From NCBI RefSeq assembly GCF_001641265.1, contig NW_020167522.1, positions 1,797,715-1,861,714 on the forward strand: 64,000 nucleotides of DNA. The letters are read 5' to 3'. This document shows, piece after piece, positions 58,401 to 64,000 of the stretch. The notes below the pieces were generated by a model, which was not told the origin of the DNA, made no database searches, and saw only the letters and a program-made list of their open reading frames with translations. A program made the position numbers and the translations under genes. The DNA is from Pseudogymnoascus destructans. Taxonomy: Eukaryota > Ascomycota > Leotiomycetes > Thelebolales > Thelebolaceae. Position 1 is the stretch's first letter, and every line of letters begins with the position of its first letter.

Positions 58401-59010
58401 CACTATTTACAGTGACCATTCAAATCTCTTGACCTTTACAACCACTAAACAGCTCAATCGACGACAAGCAAGGTGGTCTGAACAACTAGGAGGTTTTGAC
58501 TTTGTTATAAAACATGTCTCAGGGGCCAAGAATCAAAGAGCAGATCTCCTCTCAAGAAGACATGACTACCAAGATTCTGCTAAAACTAGCAATACAAAGG
58601 CTCTGCTAGACTCAGCAAAGCTTATAGCAGCATCTTTAAGCAACCCTAGTACTACAGAGGACTTAGGGGTAAACTTATCCCTCAAGACCAAGTTGCCCCC
58701 ATTACCTCTTCTCAGGAACCAGAGACCTTTAAAGACTATACACCCTCAGCAACACTTCTTAAAGCATTCAAAGATGCTTACAACCATGATCCCTTTGCGA
58801 AAAGAACTTTGGAATACCTCCAGAAGAAAGGTTCCTCTCTTGAGAAAGTTGGACTACAGAATTTCTCAAAAAATCAGCATGGACTTCTCTTATTCAAGAA
58901 CTATATCTATGTCCCAAGGGATAAACGATTACAGCTACACCTCCTACAGCAGTTCCATGATGCTCCAGCTGCAGGGCACTTTGGCTTTGCAAAAACTTAT
59001 GAACTTCTAA
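55465..59010 (+). CDS. Gypsy A gag-pol polyprotein (frameshifted in pol)
   Basis: 1181 codons open from ATG 55465. Order: gag with a coiled coil and capsid-like region (residues about 1-260), CCHC zinc knuckle at 316-329 (CLYCGKGGHRIQEC), aspartic protease DSGA at 408-411, reverse transcriptase with YLDD at 764-767, and RNase H (ETDASDFAISG and HVSGAKNQRADLLSRR). From about 58668 the frame is off by one, so the last ~110 residues of this ORF are out of frame. The true pol continues in the frame of 58809..59687. Gag and pol are fused in one frame, as in Tf1. Confidence 0.93.
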   Translation: MEDDQAPTTTAEQQMQQLFAFIQTIANKLENLENTFQANTSATQSSTQTHHTELPTAPLAISSTPGALPKVQTPDLYHGDRRKLKGFLMQLDIYFTLRPHQFTSDIQKIYFAASYLRGSAFNFFEPYLRRLSGNNQNTTTPLITSYDQFQEELTRTFGDINETATAERELQKLCQKTSAAQYTTEFRRITSHLTWNEEALVFTYYQGLKSSIKDELSKEERPTTLQTLIEKAVRLDDRLFERRKEKNQDWHPTRNFNNYTSTPTAKDSAPEPMDLDASIKRSTANPAPQPTGYPQKLKRGKLTPQERKHRMDNNLCLYCGKGGHRIQECYSARGSADSKHIAASDTVTTAIPEKLEKSLAGTTSTETITSPLDNKDVSMVLSQSLTHLLIPIQLHFKQQVLSTRAMIDSGATGNFISQDLILTHQLPTIPKRTPELLRVIDGTPISSGSITCNTPVLKLEIPLGKSTFSDTISLDVIPMKYPVILGLPWLQRHDPTINWKHLSLGFSSNPELNTEKTLQASVTPIQVQDSNLSQIKDFDQTMDDISSLIWVKPFQPVLEIAATSDLEKSSQEVILPLAYQDYQHLFDKAKASILPKHQPYDHEIPLAEGSMPPYGPIYSLSELELKTLREYLDENLSSGFIRPSSSPAGAPILFVKKKDGSLRLCVDYRGLNAVTVKNRYALPLIPELIDRLSSARIFTKLDLRGAYNLIRIKEGDEWKTAFRTRYGHFEYQVMPFGLANAPASFQALMNDILRPYLDIFVVVYLDDILIYSLDTQEHVLHVRQVLEKLSQAQLFCKLEKCLFHMSQVDFLGHRISTEGIQMDPEKTKAVQTWPIPSSIKEVQSFLGFANYYRRFIPRYTSLALPLTQLLHKDTLYHWDKTQQDAFDALKGEFKEGKMLLHFNPLKPATLETDASDFAISGILYQAPKDKQEELQPVAFYSRKLSAAEQNYPITDKELLAIVCSLKHWRCYLEGANYPITIYSDHSNLLTFTTTKQLNRRQARWSEQLGGFDFVIKHVSGAKNQRADLLSRRHDYQDSAKTSNTKALLDSAKLIAASLSNPSTTEDLGVNLSLKTKLPPLPLLRNQRPLKTIHPQQHFLKHSKMLTTMIPLRKELWNTSRRKVPLLRKLDYRISQKISMDFSYSRTISMSQGINDYSYTSYSSSMMLQLQGTLALQKLMNF

Positions 59011-59682
59011 CAAGAAAGTTCTACTGGCCTAGTCTAAGGACTACTCTTCAAGACTATATATCTTCTTGCACTACTTGCAACTTGAACAAGCCTACACGGC
59101 AAAAGCCCTATGGCCTCTTGCAGCCTCTACCTATACCAGAACGCCCATGGGACTCCATATCCATTGACTTTATAGTCAAGTTGCCTCCTTCTATCCCAAA
59201 AGGGGGTGCTACCCCTTATGACTCTATCCTTGTGGTGGTAGAAAGGCTCACAAAAATGGCACACTTTGAGCCTTGCAATAAGACTATCACAGCTTCTGAA
59301 CTTGCGTGGCTATTCCTCAAGGTGGTCTTTAAATATCATGGAATTCCTGGACACTGGATCTCAGATAGGGGAGCAGTTTTCACTTCAAACTTTTTTAAGG
59401 AGTTCTCTAAACTCTTAAACATGGAACAACGCTTCTCTACAGCTTATCACCCTCAAACAGATGGCCAGACAGAGAGAGTCAACTCTGTACTTGAACAATA
59501 TCTAAGAATTTATACAAACTATGCTCAAGACAACTGGGCAGATCTTCTCCATCTTGCAGAATTTGCTTACAACAACACGGTCTCTAACACCACAAAAGAG
59601 ACACCTTTCTATGCAAACTATGGTTATCACCCTAGGTTTGAAGTGGCAGAACTGAATTGTCCTGAAAATTTCAAAAACCCTT
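58671..59682 (+). pseudogene. Gypsy A integrase region, frameshifted and truncated
   Basis: Continuation of gypsy A pol in the +1-shifted frame. The HHCC zinc domain (H..CTTCNLNK) and the DDE catalytic core (SISIDFIVKL, WISDRGAVFTS, HPQTDGQTERVNSVLE) are present. The frame change maps to the GGGG run at 58667..58670, consistent with a one-base indel. The ORF is cut two codons after the LTR of element B begins, so the C-terminal GPY/chromodomain part is absent here. Confidence 0.9.
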
Positions 59683-60041
59683 TGTAACGCTGACTTCTAA
59701 ACGATAGAAGACACAGAGGTTCTCTTGCGTAAGGGTTTACTTATCAGAGGAGGCAGGGGATCAGACACAAAGGCTTCAAGTAACACGTTACTAGTATATA
59801 ACAAATACTGTATTGAGTTGAGCACGAAGCTCCTATCTAAGGAAATACTATCTACTTATATAGTGGCGTCGTGCCTAGTGGACTCTTGGGAACTCACTTG
59901 AGTCCTCGGAGTCCTGGACTCTTAGGACTCTTCTCATCATCCTGCGAGTCCATCACGTGCCTAGTGGACTCCTGGGAACTCACTCGAGTCCTCGGAGTCC
60001 TGGACTCTTAGGACTCTTCTCATCATCCTGCGAGTCCGTCA
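59683..60041 (-). repeat. 3' LTR of gypsy element B
   Basis: Ends TGTAACG on the plus strand at 59683 (GTTACA on its own strand). It is homologous to the 3' half of LTR C at 9965..10670 (GGCACGACGCCACTATATAA region). Its outer border near 60041 is inferred from the end of the repeats and the purine-rich stretch beyond it (about 60060..60080 on the minus strand). The U3 contains two 86-bp tandem units. Confidence 0.75.
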
Positions 60042-60042
60042 C
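59871..60042 (-). repeat. 86-bp tandem duplication in U3 of LTR B
   Basis: Two units starting GTGCCTAGTGGACTC at 59871 and 59957 (plus strand) with only a few differences, each rich in GAGTCC/GGACTC. The same place in LTR C holds unrelated 71-bp units, so U3 repeats have been replaced between relatives. Confidence 0.9.
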
Positions 60043-60190
60043 GTGATACTTTCGGAACTACTATTCCCCGCTGCCCCTCCAGGTACCAGGGCCGGTCTCA
60101 TGCGACCTCCCTCCTTCCTGTCCTGTAGTTGGCCAGCCTTCTTGTTCCGTCGTAACACTCGCTCCCTTCCCCTGGGCATTCGTCTCGAAT

Positions 60191-60200
60191 CCTATAAGTA
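60191..60200 (+). promoter_or_regulatory. Possible TATA box of the antisense gene
   Basis: CCTATAAGTA lies about 55 bp before ATG 60254, inside element B but outside its LTR. A transcript starting some 30 bp on would skip ATG 60206 and make 60254 the likely start, although a short upstream ATG at 60247 is close. Confidence 0.4.
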
Positions 60201-60253
60201 CGTCCATGTCCCCGGGACTCTGCTGCTCCTCAGCGAGTCCTTCAACATGCAAC

Positions 60254-60820
60254 ATGCCTACTGACACTGCCCGCAAACTCCAGGAACGCAACGATCTTGT
60301 CCGTCGAATAAAGAACCACGGATACGAACTACCCGAAATGGATTCTTGCTCGAACTGCGTGAGGCGAAACGTTACTTGCGTGTCGTCTCCAAATGATTCA
60401 CGGCGGTGCGCTGAGTGCGTTCGTCGCAACTTGAAAGAAAAATGTGACTGTATGGGTCCTGAGCATCCCGACTGGGTGAAGCTCGAACGGGAGGAGGATC
60501 GCCTGGATCGCGAAGAGGAAGAAACCCTTTCGAAGTTACTTCGTCTGCGGAAGCAGAAACGCCTCATCCGAACCCGTGGTAAAGATATGCTCCGGCGAGG
60601 TTTGAAAACCCTCGACGAGCTTGATGCGGCAGAGGAGGCCGAACGTGTGGCTGCTGAGAAGCGTGACGCTGTTGAGGCCGAGGAACAGGCAGTTAGCGCT
60701 GCCTCCTCGTCTGTGACCGGGACCTCCACTTCCTCTGATCCACTGGCCTACTCCCCTGCATCTTGGGATCAATGGCTGGCGGATGGCGGCGTCGATATTC
60801 CTCCAGCAGTTCTTTGCTGA
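60254..60820 (+). CDS. Antisense accessory gene of gypsy B with Zn2Cys6-like cluster
   Basis: Intact 188-residue ORF (ATG 60254; an in-frame ATG at 60206 would add 16). It lies on the strand opposite to pol, between pol's end and the 3' LTR, and overlaps the pol 3' end by 128 bp. Near its start are six cysteines in the spacing CX2CX6CX9CX2CX8C plus a seventh (CxC), which fits the Zn(II)2Cys6 binuclear cluster pattern of fungal transcription factors. The two halves resemble each other (CSNCVRRN and CAECVRRN). A charged coiled coil (about residues 85-150, KLEREEDRLDREEEETL) and a Ser/Asp tail follow. A TATA-like CCTATAAGTA at 60191 lies upstream. Function is unknown; DNA or RNA binding is possible. 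Confidence 0.7.
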   Translation: MPTDTARKLQERNDLVRRIKNHGYELPEMDSCSNCVRRNVTCVSSPNDSRRCAECVRRNLKEKCDCMGPEHPDWVKLEREEDRLDREEEETLSKLLRLRKQKRLIRTRGKDMLRRGLKTLDELDAAEEAERVAAEKRDAVEAEEQAVSAASSSVTGTSTSSDPLAYSPASWDQWLADGGVDIPPAVLC

Positions 60821-63800
60821 TGTTCCTTGTTGGTTCCCACGAATTATCCGTAGGTTCGTAATTTTCCCATTTTATCAAAAACTCTTCTCGACGTCCTACT
60901 AACCTTCTGTCTAGGATCGCTTCGACCTCATATTCGATTATCTCATTCTCGGGTTGGAGTTCGGTGTCAGTCGCAACTGGGGTATTTCCTCTTGCTGGTT
61001 CCAGTAGTGAGACATGAAATACCGGGTGTAGTCTAGACTTCCTGGGTAGCTGCAGTCTGTAATTAACTGAGCTGACTTTGTTCAATATTTTGAATGGTCC
61101 CAATTTCTTGAAGTCCAACTTTGTGCTTGGTCGTTTCGTTTTGATATGTTTCCGGAGTAGGTATACTTTATCCCCCTCCTTGAAGGCAGGTTCCATACTG
61201 CGCTTCTTGTTTGCGTATGCGGCGGATCGTTCATTTAAGAATTGGATGTCCGTCGCAAGTTGTTCGTGGAACGATTTCAGTTGTTCCACCACGATCAGGG
61301 CTTGTTCAGCTCGTGATTCATCCGGTCTTGGTTGCCTATATGCTTCTGGCTGGTAGCCATAATTGGCAAAGAACGGTGAGACTTTCGTTGCTTCTGTCAT
61401 CGCGCTGTTATATGCAAACTGTGCGATGGGTAAGATCTGAACCCAGTTATCCTGTTGATGATTGACATAGCTTCGCAGGTACTGTTCAAGGGTCTGATTT
61501 AATCTTTCTGTTTGGCCGTCTGTCTGGGGATGAAAAGCTGTTGATAGCTTATGATTTGTTCCCAGTAGCGCCATCAATGATTTCCAGAATTTTGAAGTAA
61601 AGAGCTTGTCTCTATCTGAGATAATTTCTTCTGGCATCCCATGATCGGCTAATATGACTCGAATGAAGGTATAGCGAGCGCCTCGGCGTCGCTAGCTTCT
61701 AGATATGGTATAAACTTCCCATATTTCGTGAGTCTTTCCGTGATGACGAGGATAGAGTCGTATTCTATTCCTGTTAACGGGTCCTTGGAGGGTGGAAGCT
61801 TGACGATGAAGTCCAAAGCTATTGATTTCCACGCTCCTTTTGGTACTGGTGTCGACTTGAGTTGTCCGTATGGCAGATGCCTATTGGATTTTGACTTGCT
61901 GCAAATGTCGCACTCTCTTACCACTGTCTCTACCTGCTTCCTCATACCTGGGAAGTAGTAGTGTCGAGTGATTCGTTCGAAGGTTCGTGTTACTCCCTGA
62001 TGACCGTGTGCTGGTAACGAGTGTTGTTCTTGCACCAGCGGGCGTCTCATTTGACTTGGGACATACACTAACCCTTTGTATCGAATCAATCCTTGTTCGT
62101 CGATGGTGAAGTCGCCTTCGACTTTGGACAAGACTCGCTTGGCGCATTCGTCTGTTGCGTAAGCTTTCTTGAGTCTTTCCTCGAGTTCTGTATCTTTGAT
62201 GACTGAGATCGTCGCTAGTAACTCGTTGTACTGTATTCCTGCATCTGTTTTCTTCAGAATTGCTCTAGGTCTTTCTTCCTTTGGGCCGGCGTAGTCGGTC
62301 CGTCTGCTGAGAGCATCTGCTCTTGCATTCTCGGAGCCCTTGCGATAGGTTATCGTGAAGTTGTAGGCTGCGAGGGTTTCTGCCCAGCGGACTTGTCTAC
62401 GGTTTAAAACCTTGGTCGTGGTGAAGTATATGAGGTTCTTGTGATCCGTCCATACCTGCACAGGGTAGGTGGATCCCTCAAGATATACTCGCCACTGCTC
62501 AAAGGCAACGACAATAGCCAGTAGCTCCTTGTCGTGGATGTCGTAATTGAGTTCCGCGGGTGACAGTTTCCTAGAGTAGTACGCGATTGGTTTGAACTTA
62601 CCGTTCTCGTCTGGTTGATTCAGACATGCTCCAATTGCGAAGTCAGAAGAGTCCGTTTCGAGGATGATCTTCTTTGCAGGGTCAAATGTAGCAAGGATAG
62701 GTGCTTCCGTGAACTTCGTCTTAAGTTCCTGGAAAGCAGCCTCTGCCTTGTCCGTCCATTTGAATTCGAGATCCTTTCTGGTAGCTCCGTGAGTGGTTGA
62801 GCTACCTTGGAATATCCGAGATGAATCTTCGTAGAAGTTGGCGAAGCCTAGGAAGGCTTGCACTTCCTTGACCGTGGTCGGTGTTGGCCATTCCAACACT
62901 GCCGTTACTTTTGCTTGGTCCATCTTGATGCCGTGCGTTCCATAATGTAACCCAAGAATTCGACTTGGTTTTTATGGAACTCGCACTTCTCTGGTTTGAG
63001 GAGTAAGCTGTACTCCTTTAGTTTCTTCAGGACGAGTTTGACATGCTTGACATGCTCCTCCTTGGTTGCTGAATACACCAGGACATCGTCTAGGTAGACA
63101 ATGGTAAAGATGTCTAAGTATTCGTGCAAAGCATCATTCATCAGTCGTTGCATAGATGCGGGTGCGTTTGTTAGCCCAAAGGGCATGACTTGATACTCGA
63201 ATAGGCCATAGCGGGTGCGGAATGCTGTTTTCCACTCTTTCCCCAGCCTTGATTCGGATCAGGTTGTATGCTCCTCGCAGATCTAGCTTACTGAAGATCT
63301 TTGCTCCTTGAAATCTATCGTGTAGTTCGTTGATTAACGGCAGGGCATACCTGTCCTTGATTGTGATGTTGTTCAACGCTCGATAGTCCACACATAACCG
63401 TAGGGAGCCGTCTTTCTTTGGTACGAAAAGCACCGGACTTCCTGCTGGTGATGTGGATGGTTTGATGAATCCTTTTGCTAGGTTATCATCGATGTACTCC
63501 TTAAGTACCTTCAGCTCCTTTTCCGATAGCTGATATATTGGTCCGAACGGTGGACTCTTGTCTTTTCTCAAGGTATCTCGTGATCCCATGGTTGGTGCTT
63601 AGGAAGCGCCTCGTTCTTAGGGCCTTCCTGGAAATAATTGCTCGTATTCCTTGTACTCACCGTATACTCGTCGGTGAGGATGCCTGGGCTAGGTCATCGA
63701 GCTCGGAGGTTGCACATAACTCCTTCCGGCCCTGGGAGGGTTTCTCCCCCGTTGTCGCGTGTCCGTCCGTTGTTCACACGCGCACTGGCTCATCACAACT

Positions 63801-63997
63801 TTCTCGTTCCACCAGTCGATCTGGGGGTTGTGTTTCTTGAGCCATGGCACACCAAGGATGCACGCATGGTTGTCCATGTGCACGATGTCAAACTGAATCG
63901 TTTCCTTGTGCCCGTGTAGCATGACCATTTCCAATGGGACCGTTTCGTGGGTCACCATTCCTTCATTAGTCGAGATGGGCTCTCCATCTACGACCAT
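60693..63997 (-). pseudogene. Gypsy B pol, frameshifted, with C-terminal chromodomain
   Basis: Pieces of one pol in several frames, right to left: protease C-terminal part (63689..63997, ILGVPWLKKHNP), RT (63134..63589 with VLFVPKKDGSLRLCVDYRAL; 62905..63186 with YLDDVLVY), RNase H and integrase zinc/core (61649..62923, ETDSSDFAIGACL and the HHCC region), integrase end and chromodomain (60693..61637, HPQTDGQTERLNQ, then VEAILDRRLVGRREEFLIKW). Frame changes lie near 63.6, 63.23, 62.94 and 61.67 kb, so this copy cannot make a full pol. The chromodomain at the C-terminus places it among chromoviruses, where it directs integration to particular chromatin. The pol 3' end overlaps the antisense gene. 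Confidence 0.92.
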
Positions 63998-64000
63998 TAA

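Larger units (their letters stand above)
54476..59682 (+). mobile_element. Ty3/gypsy retrotransposon A (Tf1/sushi-like), right end interrupted
   Basis: The 5' LTR 54476..55412 (TGTCATACTG..CCATTACA, 937 bp) is followed by a primer-binding region and a single gag-pol frame from 55465. The element is cut at 59682 by element B, whose LTR starts TGTAACG at 59683, inside the integrase. The remaining integrase end and 3' LTR are expected beyond the right window edge. A second copy of its LTR stands alone at 8848..9963. A single gag-pol ORF and a self-priming site are features of the Tf1/sushi group. There is no sign of C-to-T RIP stops. Confidence 0.92.
59683..64000 (-). mobile_element. Ty3/gypsy chromovirus B (minus strand), nested in element A, left part
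   Basis: The element reads right to left. Its 3' LTR (59683..about 60041) abuts the broken integrase of element A. Its pol (protease, RT, RNase H, integrase, chromodomain) fills 60693..63997 with frameshifts, and an antisense gene lies between pol and LTR. The 5' LTR and gag are beyond the right edge. The bases directly left of it are CCCTT (59678..59682), the predicted target duplication. Confidence 0.9.

Noticed and set aside
58660..58680. Programmed frameshift in gypsy A pol
   Set aside because: The shift lies between RNase H and integrase, not at a gag/pol border, and at a G run typical of indels; kept as a mutation unless other copies share it.
60061..60729. Long minus-strand Ser/Arg-rich ORF opposite the antisense gene
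   Set aside because: Its composition (Ser/Arg/Phe-rich) is what the complement of an acidic coiled-coil gene gives; no domain is seen.
1..64000. tRNA, rRNA and CRISPR features
   Set aside because: I scanned for TTCGA/TTCAA T-loop motifs with matching arms and found none convincing; CRISPR is not expected in a fungal nuclear genome. A tRNAscan run would be decisive.

Overview
This is nuclear DNA of a filamentous ascomycete (Pezizomycotina). The evidence is the many short introns of about 46 to 110 bp with GT..AG ends and CTNAC-like branch sites, the lack of operons, fungal gene families (HapX, Lcl2, Mnt1/Kre2-type mannosyltransferase, GCP5/Mod21-like gamma-tubulin complex protein) and fungal Ty3/gypsy retrotransposons. 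Leotiomycetes would fit, but I cannot fix the class from sequence alone.

Layout. From 449 to 7578 lie sgt1, a membrane-anchored PhoD-type phosphatase and an auxilin (swa2), all on the minus strand. From about 8.6 to 11.1 kb is a transposon graveyard: a truncated ORF, a solo LTR (A), a second LTR (C) with 71-bp tandem repeats, a third solo LTR nested in C with a perfect 5-bp target duplication, and a hAT-type MITE with 37-bp perfect terminal repeats and an 8-bp target duplication. From 11.8 to 53.7 kb is ordinary gene-dense DNA: a large protein with Sel1-like C-terminal motifs, the iron regulator hapX divergent from cog2, mitochondrial ribosomal protein L1 divergent from glutamyl-tRNA synthetase, lcl2 divergent from mitochondrial L27, cdc16/apc6, ade6 (FGAM synthase) divergent from a PQ-loop protein (any1-like), a repeat protein whose repeats sit on separate exons, methylenetetrahydrofolate reductase, an aro8-like aminotransferase, a GT15 mannosyltransferase, a GCP5-like protein and three proteins of unknown function.

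From 54.5 kb to the right edge are two nested Ty3/gypsy elements. Element A (+ strand, 54476 onward) has a 937-bp LTR and one gag-pol ORF with a single frameshift. Its apparent primer binding site pairs with a 10-nt stretch about 30 nt past the LTR TATA box, as in self-primed Tf1/sushi elements. Element B (minus strand) interrupts A's integrase at 59683 and runs off the right edge. B is a chromovirus with several frameshifts. Between its pol end and its 3' LTR it carries an intact antisense ORF with a Zn2Cys6-like cysteine cluster and a coiled coil. This antisense gene is the most unusual item in the window.

Most host genes are housekeeping: translation, purine and one-carbon metabolism, cell cycle, Golgi and vesicle traffic. 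Their spliced structures below were derived by eye from splice consensus and family continuity.
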